Part shown: piece after piece, positions 14,771-23,610 of the stretch
How the letters are laid out: each line of letters opens with the position of its first letter
Position numbering within the stretch: the first letter of the stretch is position 1
Source of the DNA: Comamonadaceae bacterium
GTDB taxonomy: Bacteria > Pseudomonadota > Gammaproteobacteria > Burkholderiales > Burkholderiaceae_C
DNA length: 42,970 nt
Reading direction: 5' to 3'
Assembly: GCA_027491035.1 (NCBI GenBank)
Contig: JAIXWZ010000166.1
Coordinates: 1 to 42,970 of the forward strand
Notes under the pieces: generated by a model
Seen by the model: only the letters and a program-made list of their open reading frames with translations
The model's database searches: none
What the model was told of the DNA's origin: nothing
Made by a program: the position numbers and the translations under genes

Positions 14771-16936
14771 CTATGAATTGGACGAAGATTGCGTGAGGAT
14801 TTGCTCGGGCGTGATGGGCAGCTGCCTGACCCTCACGCCGAGCGCGTTGAAAACGGCGTTGCCGATGGCCGCAGCGGTGGGCCCATGGCTGGCCTCGCCT
14901 GCGCCGACCGAGGGCTCGTGCGGCCGATCGATCAGCGCGACCTGCACACGCGGCGCCTCAGAGAATTTCAGGATGGGGTAATCGTCCCAGCTGCGCGTCG
15001 TGATGCGGTCGCGGTCAAAGCGCAACTGCTCCTTCAAGGTCCAACTGCAGCTTTGCACGGCGCCGCCCTCGAGCTGGCTCTTGACCCCATCGGGGTTGAC
15101 CACCTGACCCACATCGGCGGCGATCGACACATCGGTGACGCGTATGGAGGTGCCCGCCATCACGCGCACCGCCACGGCGCACCAGGCGCCGGTGTTCTTG
15201 TAGCGGGCGTAGGCCATGCCACGACCCACGCCTTCTTCGTCAGCACTGTGATCGGACCACCAGGGCGCTTGCTCGATGGCCTGCTCGATGACCGCACGGG
15301 CCCTGGGGTCGCTCAGATGGGCGAGCCGGAAGGCCACCGGATCGGTGTCCAGGGAGTCAGCCAATTCGTCCATGAAGCATTCGATCGCCCAGACGTTGGC
15401 GTAGCCCCCCAGCGCACGGATGGCCGAGGTGCGAATCGGCATCTCCAGCAGGCGGTTGTAGACGACGGTGTAGTCCGGTAAGTCGTAGAGCGGGACCGCA
15501 TTGCGGTCGCCTCCACCGCCGGCTGAGGGCGGCGGGTCGAGCGAGACGGGATTGACAAAGGGGTTGGCGAGCTCGCCCGCGGCGACAAAGGACAGCTGCC
15601 CGGGCTGCGAGCGGCCTGGCCTTGAGGTGTAGCCATTGGACCAAATGGTGTGGGTCCAGTGGTGGATGCTGCCGTCAGCGGCCAGGTCGGCCTGCAGCCG
15701 CACCAGATGCGCCGAGCCCGACGGGCCGCAGCTCATCTCATCGGCTCTGGACCACAGCAGGCGCACCGGGCGCCCGCCGGCCTGCATGGCCAGCAAGGAG
15801 GCATCAAAAGCCACGTCGTCAGCAGGATTGTGGCCGTAGCAGCCCGCGCCCTCGACATGGTGGATCCGCACTTGCGGCACCGCCCCGCCTGCAAACTCGC
15901 GCTGCAGATACACCTCGATGTCCGACTTGAGGTTGTAGATGCCCTGGCTGTGCGACCAGATCTCAAGCCGGTTGTCCTGGTACTGTGCCAGCGCACAAGA
16001 CGGCCCGATGGAGGCGTGGGCAATGTAGGGCTTTTGGTACCAGCGCTCAATTCGGGTGAGGGCCGCGCTTTCAGGCACTTGCGAAGCGGGCTTGACGAAG
16101 CGGCGCTCCTCGCTCGGGGTGCTGGTCAGGAAGGATGTCAGATCCCCCGGCATGTTCGCCGGAAAGTCCCAGCTCACCAGAGTTTGCAGGTATTCGACAG
16201 CCTGCGCCGCGACCTCCTCGCGCTCGGCCAGCACGCCCAAAAAGCCACCGTTGCGCACCAATTGCACCTGCGCAAACCGCAGAGCAAAGGCGGCTTCGTC
16301 CACATGGGTCAAGGAGGCGGCGCGGTTGGGCGCCCGCAAGATGCGGGCATGGAGCATGCCCTCGAGTTCGATATCCTGAATATAGCTGGGCCCGCCAAAG
16401 ACCTTGTTCTTCAGGTCGAGCCGGCCCACGGGCTGGCCCACATAGCGCAAGCGATCCACCGGCTTTTGCGCCGCGGCCGGATCGACGGGCTGATCATGAA
16501 GGTCGCCGAGCTGCAACTGCCAATAGCTCATGACGCGCTCGCCAAGCCTGGAGCTCAGAGAGCCCTGGCTGATTTGCACGCTGTCTGCCGGGGCCCCACT
16601 GGCCGCGCAGTAGCGCGCAATGGCCGCCGCCCGCACGCTGGCGCAGGCCATGCGCACGGCGCCGCCGCAGTGCTCGATCGAAAAGCTGCCCGAGGTCACC
16701 CCTTCATCGGGGCTGTCTTGGGTGTTGATCGGCGCCAGGGCGATCTGCTCCAGGTCGACATCGAGCTCGTCGGCGGCAATCTGCGCCAGCGCGGTGGAGA
16801 TGCCTTGTCCGAAGTCGACCTTGCCCACCCGCAGCGTCACCTGGCCGGCGCTTGTGAAGGCCAGCCAGTGGCCGATCGTGGGGTTCTTGTCGAGGCTGTT
16901 TTTGGCAAAGCCTCGGGCCAACACGACCGGGCTCAT
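14771..16936 (-). CDS. Molybdenum hydroxylase catalytic subunit, isoquinoline 1-oxidoreductase (IorB) type
   Basis: This 721-residue protein belongs to the IorB/NicB branch of molybdenum hydroxylases. The N-terminal half begins with LAFTSAGQVTLRVGKVDFGQGISTALAQIAADELDVD, the cofactor region typical of this branch, and the catalytic Glu is in GAGEASHGP (E681). An SFSIEHCGGAVR loop and RALGGYANVWAIECFMDEL are also family-typical. The length matches two-subunit enzymes (IorAB), which have no FAD subunit and pass electrons elsewhere. No signal peptide is visible, unlike many relatives exported by Tat, so it may be cytoplasmic. No cytochrome c domain is fused or encoded nearby. The substrate is unknown; N-heterocyclic carboxylates are the family norm. 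Confidence 0.9.
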   Translation of the reverse strand: MSPVVLARGFAKNSLDKNPTIGHWLAFTSAGQVTLRVGKVDFGQGISTALAQIAADELDVDLEQIALAPINTQDSPDEGVTSGSFSIEHCGGAVRMACASVRAAAIARYCAASGAPADSVQISQGSLSSRLGERVMSYWQLQLGDLHDQPVDPAAAQKPVDRLRYVGQPVGRLDLKNKVFGGPSYIQDIELEGMLHARILRAPNRAASLTHVDEAAFALRFAQVQLVRNGGFLGVLAEREEVAAQAVEYLQTLVSWDFPANMPGDLTSFLTSTPSEERRFVKPASQVPESAALTRIERWYQKPYIAHASIGPSCALAQYQDNRLEIWSHSQGIYNLKSDIEVYLQREFAGGAVPQVRIHHVEGAGCYGHNPADDVAFDASLLAMQAGGRPVRLLWSRADEMSCGPSGSAHLVRLQADLAADGSIHHWTHTIWSNGYTSRPGRSQPGQLSFVAAGELANPFVNPVSLDPPPSAGGGGDRNAVPLYDLPDYTVVYNRLLEMPIRTSAIRALGGYANVWAIECFMDELADSLDTDPVAFRLAHLSDPRARAVIEQAIEQAPWWSDHSADEEGVGRGMAYARYKNTGAWCAVAVRVMAGTSIRVTDVSIAADVGQVVNPDGVKSQLEGGAVQSCSWTLKEQLRFDRDRITTRSWDDYPILKFSEAPRVQVALIDRPHEPSVGAGEASHGPTAAAIGNAVFNALGVRVRQLPITPEQILTQSSSNS

Positions 16937-17394
16937 GCGTGCTGCCCGTCATGCAGGGCTTTCATGACCGCCCGGATGATGCGCGGATGGCTGCCGCATC
17001 GGCACAGGTGCTTGTCCAGCGCGCTGCACACTTGTGCTTCAGTCAAGGCCTGCCCTGCATCGACCAGCCCGACTGCGGTCATCAGGATGCCGCTGAGGCA
17101 AAAGCCGCACTGGCCGGGCTGCTCGGCCATCAAGGCCGTCTGCACGGGGTGCGGCTGCTCGCTCGATCCCACGCCCTCAGGTGTGGTGACCTGTTTGCCT
17201 TGCAGCGCTTCGAAGGGCAGGTTGCAGGTGGTGACCGGGACGTTGTCGACCAGCACGGTGCAGGCGCCGCAATGGCCCTCGCCGCAGCCCATCCGCACCG
17301 CTTTGAGATTGAGCTCATTGCGCAGGGCATAGATCGCCGGCCGGTTGGCCGCAAAGTCGCAGTGCCGAGAAATACCGTTGATGAGAAGTTCCAT
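16933..17394 (-). CDS. Molybdenum hydroxylase [2Fe-2S] subunit, IorA type
   Basis: This 153-residue electron-transfer partner of the IorB-like subunit has all eight cluster cysteines: C37, C42, C45 and C57 (CGEGHCGAC...C) and C96/C99 (QCGFCLSG) with C131/C133 (LCRCGSH). The last motif is CRCGSH, where CoxS has CRCTGY, which is the usual form in IorA/NicA proteins. The stop overlaps the start of the catalytic gene in ATGA (16933-16936). It is first in its operon and divergent from the enoyl-CoA hydratase-like gene, across a 188-base gap. Confidence 0.94.
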   Translation of the reverse strand: MELLINGISRHCDFAANRPAIYALRNELNLKAVRMGCGEGHCGACTVLVDNVPVTTCNLPFEALQGKQVTTPEGVGSSEQPHPVQTALMAEQPGQCGFCLSGILMTAVGLVDAGQALTEAQVCSALDKHLCRCGSHPRIIRAVMKALHDGQHA

Positions 17395-17582
17395 TTTCAG
17401 ACGATCAGCCTATGAAGATTGCTTGTGCGCTGCGAGCAGCCGCTTGCACCCCTGTGACCTTGCCGGGCGTTTGCCGCCCCGCTTGCTGCAGCCTTCATGG
17501 TACAAAACCAAGAGAGCAGGGCAGGCCGCCAATGCCGCAGGCCTGTCTTGAACCATCTGCCGCACATCAAGAAGGGATGCAC

Positions 17583-18374
17583 ATGTCGCAAACGTTTGAC
17601 GGGCTGATCGAGGTGCGTGAGGGCGCCGTGTTGAACCTCACGATAGACCGCCCCGCCGACCTCAATCGCCTGAGCCCCGAACTGGTCGATCACCTGACGG
17701 CTCGGGTGGCGCGCTTGCGCGAAGATCCCGACATCCATGTGGTGGTGATCGGTGGCAGCGGGGATGAATTTTTCTCGATGGGCCTGCTCAATCCGACGAT
17801 CCGCGCCAGCTTGTCCAAGGACGACGTGATCAAGCTGGTGCGCCGGGCCAACGCCTTGTTTGACGCGCTGGAGGCCTTGCCGCAGATCGTGATCGCCTGC
17901 ATCAACGGCAAGGTGCTGGCCGGCGCGGTCGAGCTGGCCCTGGCCTGCGATTTGCGCTATGCCGCCAGCCACGCCACCTTGCAGATGCCCGAGGCCGCTT
18001 GGGGTGGATTTCCCGGCGCAGGAGCCCCCGTGCGCTTGCCCATGCTGGTGGGCCGGGCCAGGGCGCTGGAGCTCATGTGCACGGCGCGACAGATCGACAG
18101 CGCCGAGATGAATGCGCTCGCGCTGGTCCAGGGTGTGCATCCGGCGCAGACGCTGCGCCAGGAGGTGGGCCGCATCGCGCAGCAGATGGCGGGCAACGGC
18201 CCGCTGGCGGTTCGGGGCGCCAAGCGCATCATGGCGGTTCGGCAAGAGCCGGGCAGCCGCGCCGCGCGCGAGCTGTCGGACGCTTTGCGTCACGCCTTGG
18301 AATGGAGTCATGATGTCGACGAGGGACTGGCGGCTCACCAGCAAAATCGGCGGCCGCAATTCAAGGGCCGATGA
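17583..18374 (+). CDS. Enoyl-CoA hydratase/isomerase (crotonase) family protein
   Basis: This 263-residue protein has the crotonase fold. The first oxyanion-hole loop is FFSMGLLN (near residue 65), the second is NGKVLAGAVELALACDLRYA (residues ~104-123), where the usual AGGG is LAGA, and one acidic residue matches the catalytic position (MPEAAWGGFPGAG). The altered glycine loop and the absence of a second clear catalytic Glu mean that it may not hydrate enoyl-CoA; isomerases, hydrolases and lyases share the fold. ATG at 17583 is preferred over that at 17577 because AAGGG then has a proper spacer. It is divergent from the iorAB-type operon and may act in the same pathway. Confidence 0.87.
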   Translation: MSQTFDGLIEVREGAVLNLTIDRPADLNRLSPELVDHLTARVARLREDPDIHVVVIGGSGDEFFSMGLLNPTIRASLSKDDVIKLVRRANALFDALEALPQIVIACINGKVLAGAVELALACDLRYAASHATLQMPEAAWGGFPGAGAPVRLPMLVGRARALELMCTARQIDSAEMNALALVQGVHPAQTLRQEVGRIAQQMAGNGPLAVRGAKRIMAVRQEPGSRAARELSDALRHALEWSHDVDEGLAAHQQNRRPQFKGR

Positions 18375-19364
18375 TCAGGGCGCGACGTCAAGCTTGGCAT
18401 CGCGTATGACTTTGCCCCACTTGTCGTGTTCCGAGCGCACCAGCGCGCCAAACTGCTCCGGTGTGCTGCTGCTCAACTCGACCGCTTGATCGGCCAGCCT
18501 CTTGATCAGCTCGGGGTCCTTGAGCACCTTGGCCACTTCGGCGTTCAGGCGGCCGATCACGGCCGCGGGCGTTCCGGCTGGCGCCAGCAGACCCATCCAG
18601 GCGCCTGAATCGAGCTGCGGATAGCCTGCTTCGGCCATGGTCGGCACATTGGGCATGGCCGAGGACCGCTGCTTGCCGCTGACAGCCAGCGGCTTGATTT
18701 TTCCGCCGCGCACCAGTGGCACGCCGGCGCCAGCAGCGAACACGATGAGCTGAACCTGCTCGCCCATGAGCGCGGCCAGGGCAGGCGCGCCGCCCTTGAA
18801 GGGCACGTGCAGCATGTCGACCTTGGCCAGCAGCTTGAGCTGCTCGGCCGCCAGATGGCCTGAGCTGCCTGCGCCCACCGAGGCATAGGACACCGAGCCG
18901 GGCTTGTTTCTCGCCAAATTTAGAAAGGCCGGCATGTCCTGCGCCGGATAGCCCGGGCTGGTGGCCAGCAGCAAGGGGATGCTGCCCACGAAGGTCACCG
19001 GCGCGAAGTCCTTGAAGGTGTCGTAGCGCAACTCGCTTTTGTAGATGTGCGGATTGACCGCATGAGAGTCAAACGCAAACAGCAAGGTGTGGCCGTCGGG
19101 TGCCGACTTGGCCACATGGTCGGCCGCGAGCGTGCCGCCGGCGCCGCTGCGGTTTTCAATCAAGACGGGCTGGCCAATGGCTTCGGACAGCTTGGGCCCG
19201 ATTTGCCGCGCCGTCAGGTCCACCACCCCGCCCGGTGCGAAGGGGATCACCAGCCGGATCGGCTTGCTCGGAAAACTTTGCGCCTGCACGGGAGCCGCCA
19301 AGCCCATGGCAATGGCGGTGGCACCCAGCAGCCAGGAGCGACGGCCCCACAAACCTGCGTTCAT
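18375..19364 (-). CDS. Bug family (TctC-like) solute-binding protein
   Basis: This 329-residue periplasmic receptor starts with a signal peptide with a twin arginine (GRRSWLLGATAIAMGLAAPVQAQ), which could be read by Sec or Tat. The Bug signature FPSKPIRLVIPFAPGGVVDLTARQIG follows, and the ENRSGAGGTLAADHVAKSAPDGHT ligand segment is intact. AGGGAG lies six bases before the start. Its stop codon directly abuts that of the convergent crotonase-family gene (TGA then TCA at 18372-18377), leaving no room for a terminator between them. The ligand is unknown. No permease genes accompany it. Confidence 0.92.
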   Translation of the reverse strand: MNAGLWGRRSWLLGATAIAMGLAAPVQAQSFPSKPIRLVIPFAPGGVVDLTARQIGPKLSEAIGQPVLIENRSGAGGTLAADHVAKSAPDGHTLLFAFDSHAVNPHIYKSELRYDTFKDFAPVTFVGSIPLLLATSPGYPAQDMPAFLNLARNKPGSVSYASVGAGSSGHLAAEQLKLLAKVDMLHVPFKGGAPALAALMGEQVQLIVFAAGAGVPLVRGGKIKPLAVSGKQRSSAMPNVPTMAEAGYPQLDSGAWMGLLAPAGTPAAVIGRLNAEVAKVLKDPELIKRLADQAVELSSSTPEQFGALVRSEHDKWGKVIRDAKLDVAP

Positions 19365-19396
19365 GTTTAACTCCCTAAGTAAAGCCAGGCGCGTAT

Positions 19397-19414
19397 GGTC
19401 GCCCGCTGGCGACC
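19397..19414 (-). other. Hairpin between the ClpP-rhodanese and Bug genes
   Basis: A perfect 7-base stem (GGTCGCC/GGCGACC) with the loop CGCT sits in the 94-base gap. There is no T-run after it on the minus strand, so termination is doubtful. Confidence 0.35.
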
Positions 19415-19458
19415 TTGTGGCCGTCCTGATTTACCCTGAGTCGGATGGGCGCAGCCGC

Positions 19459-20997
19459 TCAATGGATCACGGCCACGGGCAGGCGGCCCGCAAGGGGCTG
19501 TCCTGCCTGCGACCAGGCTTGCATACCGCCCCGGTACCACTTGACCTGGGTGTAGCCCAGTTGCCGTGCGCGCATCGCGGCATTGACCGACAGCCAGCAT
19601 GAAGAGCTGTCGCAGTAAAACACCAGGGGCTGGTTCAGATCGGGCGCAGCGGCGGCCAGCATGTGGCGAAAGCGCTCCGCATAGGCCGCATCGACCGACG
19701 GCTCCTTGGAAGCCAGGCCACCGCGCACAAAATGCAAGGCCCCTGGAAGCATGGGGCCGGCCGCCGCCACGTCAATGAGCACCGGCGGTTGCGGTTGGCG
19801 CAAGGCCTGCACCATCTCGGCCGTGTTCCAGCGCTCGATGCCCTCGAGGGCGCCCGGCGTCATGCCCGTGAGCTGATCGTTTTGACGCAGCTCCTTAGGC
19901 GCCCGCACGCCCGGCTCTTCGCGCTCTTGCTGGCCCAGAGCCGGGTCGACGGGCTTGAGATTTCGCAGCAGGGCTTGTGTCTGGTTGTGCTCCTCCTCAT
20001 AAAAGGGCAGCAACTCGTGGTCGTTGACTGCAGCGAGGCGACACAGCTTGGGATTGTTGCGGGCGTGGTTGCAGTTGTAGAGGGCGCGCAGCATCGACAT
20101 GCCCGGGTTGTCATCGCCGTAGCGAAATCCGTAGCCGGGCTTGTTCCATCCGATGGCAAAGGCCTTGTTGGGATTGGACTTGAGATGGTTCTGCATGAGC
20201 GCCTGTGCAGGACCCTGGCACAGCGGTCGCCCCGCGCACATGGCTTCAATCAGTTTTTCGGCTCGTTCAGACAAGTCCACCGTCGCTGCGGCCAGCGGTC
20301 GGCCGTAAAAAGTGAGCGCGATACGCATGCTCGCCGGCAATTCCAGCACCTCGGTGCGGGTTTGCGTCACCACGCCCAGCGAATAGGCGTCTTTGCCGCC
20401 GTGCTGCTGGCATTGGTCCACAGGCGTTTGCCCGGTGGGGCAAAACCAGGGCGTGCGGTCTTTCTCGTTGTTGCGCTCGATTTCGCGCAGCCGCAGAAAA
20501 CCCGAGGCCTCCTTGATCTGGTAGAGCGCCTGGTTGATCACCTCGCTGTCAAATCGCTCGCCCATGGTTTGCCTGTACAGCGCATACATCTGCGGCATGA
20601 GCGTGGGCTGGACCTGTTTGGTGTCTCGGTCGTGAGCGCCGTGGATGCCGATCAACGTCAGCCGCGGCAAGTGGCCGGTGCCAAAAGCGCGCTCCTTGCC
20701 CCCCATGAAGATCAGCGAGCAGGCCGACATGCAAAAGCCCGACACCACCGTCTTGATCTTGGCATCGCGCACCATGCGTGCCACCTGCATGCCGGTCCAC
20801 AAGTCACCGCCCGGTCCGTTGACCAGAATCAGGCGCTCGATGCCGCCTTGTGCAAAGGCCTGCCGAAACGCGATGAAGTCTTCGCCCACTGTTGGCCCGG
20901 TGGCGTACAGGTCGCTGCCCACCCGCTCGAGCGTCATGGCCTGGGCGCTCAGCCCCACATGCAGGGCCAGTGCGGCCAGAAAGACTTTAAGGCCCAT
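19459..20997 (-). CDS. Exported ClpP-like serine hydrolase fused to a rhodanese domain
   Basis: This 512-residue protein has three parts. Residues 1-20 are a Sec signal peptide. Residues ~25-130 resemble the exported ClpP-like domain: ERLILVNGPGGDLWTGMQVA (glycine-rich oxyanion loop), SGFCMSACSLIFMGG with likely nucleophile S91, and LIGIHGAHD with likely H119. The middle ~250 residues are not recognised and contain several cysteines. The last ~120 are a rhodanese-like domain with FYCDSSSCWLSVNAAMRA (C462, C467) and VKWYRGGMQAW, as in CxxCW-type rhodanese proteins. A protease-type domain and a sulfurtransferase-type domain in one chain is unusual. AAGGA precedes the ATG at 20997 at eight bases. 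It is divergent from the peptidase operon. Confidence 0.85.
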   Translation of the reverse strand: MGLKVFLAALALHVGLSAQAMTLERVGSDLYATGPTVGEDFIAFRQAFAQGGIERLILVNGPGGDLWTGMQVARMVRDAKIKTVVSGFCMSACSLIFMGGKERAFGTGHLPRLTLIGIHGAHDRDTKQVQPTLMPQMYALYRQTMGERFDSEVINQALYQIKEASGFLRLREIERNNEKDRTPWFCPTGQTPVDQCQQHGGKDAYSLGVVTQTRTEVLELPASMRIALTFYGRPLAAATVDLSERAEKLIEAMCAGRPLCQGPAQALMQNHLKSNPNKAFAIGWNKPGYGFRYGDDNPGMSMLRALYNCNHARNNPKLCRLAAVNDHELLPFYEEEHNQTQALLRNLKPVDPALGQQEREEPGVRAPKELRQNDQLTGMTPGALEGIERWNTAEMVQALRQPQPPVLIDVAAAGPMLPGALHFVRGGLASKEPSVDAAYAERFRHMLAAAAPDLNQPLVFYCDSSSCWLSVNAAMRARQLGYTQVKWYRGGMQAWSQAGQPLAGRLPVAVIH

Positions 20998-21244
20998 GGT
21001 GTCTGTCCTTTGAGTTTGATGGGTGTATCTGATGGAATTTATCACGGCATGTGGCCGGCTGGCCATCCCTTGCTGGTCCCCGCCACGCTGAGAAGGATCT
21101 TTGGGTAAACACCAATAGGGCGGTCGTCTCCGAGGGGCTTTTATTTGGCATCATGTCCGTTTTGATCTGCAGTCGGGTCGGACCCTCAGCGACATGAGGC
21201 GGGGTTTGTGATCCGCTGTGGTTTGGCAGACGCCTGGATTTTTT

Positions 21245-22333
21245 ATGACCCGTATTCAAGAGGCTTTTTCGGAACACTACGCGCAAGCGCGGACCAAGTT
21301 TCTGGCCGCGGCGCGCGCTGCGGGTCTGGCGGTGGATTCGCACGCCCACCCGTTGCGCGGCTCGCAAGGCGAGGCGCTGGCCATGGATGTGGTGCTCGAT
21401 GGCGCGCCCGACAGCGCCCATCTGCTCATTGTCAGCAGCGCTTGCCACGGCGTGGAGGGCTATTGCGGCAGCGGGGTGCAGGTGCACGCCTTGGCCGATG
21501 CCGCATGGCGCGCCCAGGCCCGGGAGGCTGGCGTGGCGGTGCTCTACATCCACGCGCTCAATCCGCACGGTTTTTCTTTTGACCGCCGGGTGACGCACGA
21601 GGGCGTGGACCTTAACCGCAATTTCCATGACTTTTCTCGGCCGCTGCCGGCCAACCCTGATTACCAGGAAATCGCCGATCTGCTGCTGCCCCAGACCTGG
21701 CCACCGACGGCCGAGAACCTGGCAGCCACCGAGCGCTACATTGCCGAGCGCGGCCTGGCGCGTTGGCAGGCGGCGATTTCGCGCGGTCAGCACGAGTTTG
21801 AGCACGGGCTTTTTTATGGCGGGCGCTCGCCGACTTGGAACAACCAGACGCTGCGCCAGGTGCTCAGGCGCTATGGCAGCCGCGCCCAGCGAGTTGCCTG
21901 GATCGATCTGCACACCGGCCTGGGCCCCTCGGGTGTGGGCGAAAAAATCTTTGCCGACCGCGATGATGCGCAGTCCCTGGCGCGCGCCCGCGCCTGGTGG
22001 GGCGACCAGGTGACCTCCATCTACGACGGCTCATCGTCTTCGCCGCTGCTCACCGGGCTGATGTGGACCTCGATTTTTGACGAGTGCCCGCAGGCCCAGT
22101 ACACCGGCATTGCGCTCGAATACGGCACCGAGCCGGTGGCCAAGGTGATGCAGGCCTTGCGCGCCGATCACTGGCTGCATCTTCATCCCGAGGCTGCGCC
22201 CGAGCAGGCGCGGCAGATCCGTCAGCAGATGCGCGAGGTGTTCTACACCGACACGCCCGCCTGGCGCGCGCAGATCGTCGAGCAGGCGCAGCAGGCCTTT
22301 GTTCAGGCGGTTGCCGGTTTGAGGATGCACTGA
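21245..22333 (+). CDS. M14-like metallopeptidase (DUF2817)
   Basis: This 362-residue cytoplasmic protein belongs to the zinc carboxypeptidase-like DUF2817 group. The zinc site is visible as SACHGVEGYCGS (H68, E71) and WIDLHTGLG (H223), and the likely catalytic glutamate as ALEYGTEPV (E292). HALNPHGFSFDRRVTHEGVDLNRNF near residues 103-127 is the conserved substrate loop, with the substrate-binding DLNRNF. Start 21245 is chosen because family members begin at an FSEHYAQARTKF-like helix; an in-frame GTG 27 bases upstream is possible, and neither has a strong ribosome binding site. It is first in a three-gene operon with an M20 hydrolase (one base apart) and a peptide-type binding protein. Confidence 0.88.
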   Translation: MTRIQEAFSEHYAQARTKFLAAARAAGLAVDSHAHPLRGSQGEALAMDVVLDGAPDSAHLLIVSSACHGVEGYCGSGVQVHALADAAWRAQAREAGVAVLYIHALNPHGFSFDRRVTHEGVDLNRNFHDFSRPLPANPDYQEIADLLLPQTWPPTAENLAATERYIAERGLARWQAAISRGQHEFEHGLFYGGRSPTWNNQTLRQVLRRYGSRAQRVAWIDLHTGLGPSGVGEKIFADRDDAQSLARARAWWGDQVTSIYDGSSSSPLLTGLMWTSIFDECPQAQYTGIALEYGTEPVAKVMQALRADHWLHLHPEAAPEQARQIRQQMREVFYTDTPAWRAQIVEQAQQAFVQAVAGLRMH

Positions 22334-22334
22334 C

Positions 22335-23570
22335 ATGGGCGCACCTTTGGGCTACCAAGCGTTTGGCGCGGCCTTTGCCAGCATCCGGGCCTTTCATCCG
22401 GAGCTCACCGCGTTTCGGCGCGACTTGCATGCGCATCCCGAGCTCGGTTTCGAGGAGGTCTACACCAGCGCGCGCGTGATCGAAGCGCTCAAGCTGTGCG
22501 GGGTCGACAGCCTGGCCACCGGCCTGGGCAAGACCGGCGTGGTGGCGCTGGTGCACGGCAAAGGGTGCTCGGCTGACAAACCCGGGCGCATGATCGGCCT
22601 GCGTGCCGACATGGACGCGCTGCCCATGCGTGAGTTGGGTGAGTGCGCCTGGCGCTCCACCACGTCGGGCTTGATGCACGGTTGCGGCCACGACGGCCAC
22701 ACCGCCATGCTGATCGGTGCGGCGCGTTACCTGGCGCAGACGCGCCAATTTGAGGGCACGGCCGTACTGATCTTTCAGCCCGGTGAAGAGGGCTATGCCG
22801 GCGCCCGCGAGATGATCAAAGACGGCCTGTTCGAGCGTTTCCCGTGTGAGAAAGTCTTTGCCCAGCACAACTCGCCCGAGACGCCCCTGGGGGTGGTGGG
22901 TATCACGCCGGGGCCGATGCAGGCGGCGGTCGATCGGGTGCAGATCGTCATCCGCGGCCGGGGCGGTCACGGCGCCCGCCCGCACCAGACGGTCGATCCG
23001 GTGCTGGTGGCCGGCCACATCATCACGGCGGTGCAAAGCGTCGTGGCGCGCAATCTTTCGGCCATGGACCAGGCGGTGATCAGCCTGTGCTCGATGCAAG
23101 GCGGTCATCCCGATGCGATGAGCGTGATCCCCGGCGAGGTCACGTTGGTGGGCACGGTCAGGACGTATGACGCCGCAGTGCAGGACCATATCGAGGCGCG
23201 CCTGCGCAGCTTGTGCGAGGGCGTTGCGGCCGGTTTTGGCGCCACGGCGCAGGTCGACTACGAGCGCGTTTACCCGGCCACGGTCAACACCGTGGCCGAA
23301 GCTCAGTTTGCGGGCGATGTGGCGGCCACTTTGGTGGGCGAAGACAAAGTCTGGCGCAACATGCTGCCGAGCATGGGCGGCGAAGATTTTTCCTTCATGC
23401 TGCGGGTCTTGCCTGGGGCCTACATCCGGGTGGGGCAGGGCAGGGTCGATGGTCCGGGCCCATACCCGCTGCACAACAGCCGCTACGACTTCAATGACGA
23501 GATCTTGCCGCTCGGTGCGGCCCTGCACGCCAGTCTGGTCGAGCGCGCCCTGGCGCCTGAACGTTTTTAA
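22335..23570 (+). CDS. M20 family amidohydrolase (hippurate hydrolase/aminoacylase type)
   Basis: This 411-residue protein has the M20D pattern: FRRDLHAHPELGFEE at residues 27-41, GLRADMDALPM (88-98), MHGCGHDGHTAMLIGAA with metal ligands C117 and H119, FQPGEEGYAGA with E151/E152, and AQHNSPETPLGVVGI with H178. Members remove acyl groups from amino acids or small amides using two metals. The C-terminal SMGGEDFSFML segment holds the last conserved ligand region. It starts one base after the DUF2817 stop. Together with the next gene (a binding protein), the operon looks like uptake and cleavage of an N-acyl amino acid or small peptide; the exact substrate is unknown. Confidence 0.93.
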   Translation: MGAPLGYQAFGAAFASIRAFHPELTAFRRDLHAHPELGFEEVYTSARVIEALKLCGVDSLATGLGKTGVVALVHGKGCSADKPGRMIGLRADMDALPMRELGECAWRSTTSGLMHGCGHDGHTAMLIGAARYLAQTRQFEGTAVLIFQPGEEGYAGAREMIKDGLFERFPCEKVFAQHNSPETPLGVVGITPGPMQAAVDRVQIVIRGRGGHGARPHQTVDPVLVAGHIITAVQSVVARNLSAMDQAVISLCSMQGGHPDAMSVIPGEVTLVGTVRTYDAAVQDHIEARLRSLCEGVAAGFGATAQVDYERVYPATVNTVAEAQFAGDVAATLVGEDKVWRNMLPSMGGEDFSFMLRVLPGAYIRVGQGRVDGPGPYPLHNSRYDFNDEILPLGAALHASLVERALAPERF

Positions 23571-23610
23571 CCCGGGCCCTTGATCGGGCCTCTTTTTCAA
23601 GGAGACAGAA

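Noticed and set aside
15650..17332. 560-codon plus-strand open frame opposite the iorA/iorB-type genes
   Set aside because: The opposite strand encodes complete, motif-bearing subunits; this frame is a shadow.
17522..17545. CAGGCC-N12-GGCCTG inverted repeat in the iorA/crotonase divergent region, considered as an operator
   Set aside because: Six-base GC-only arms with a 12-base gap are common at this base composition, and no second copy or regulator gene lies nearby.
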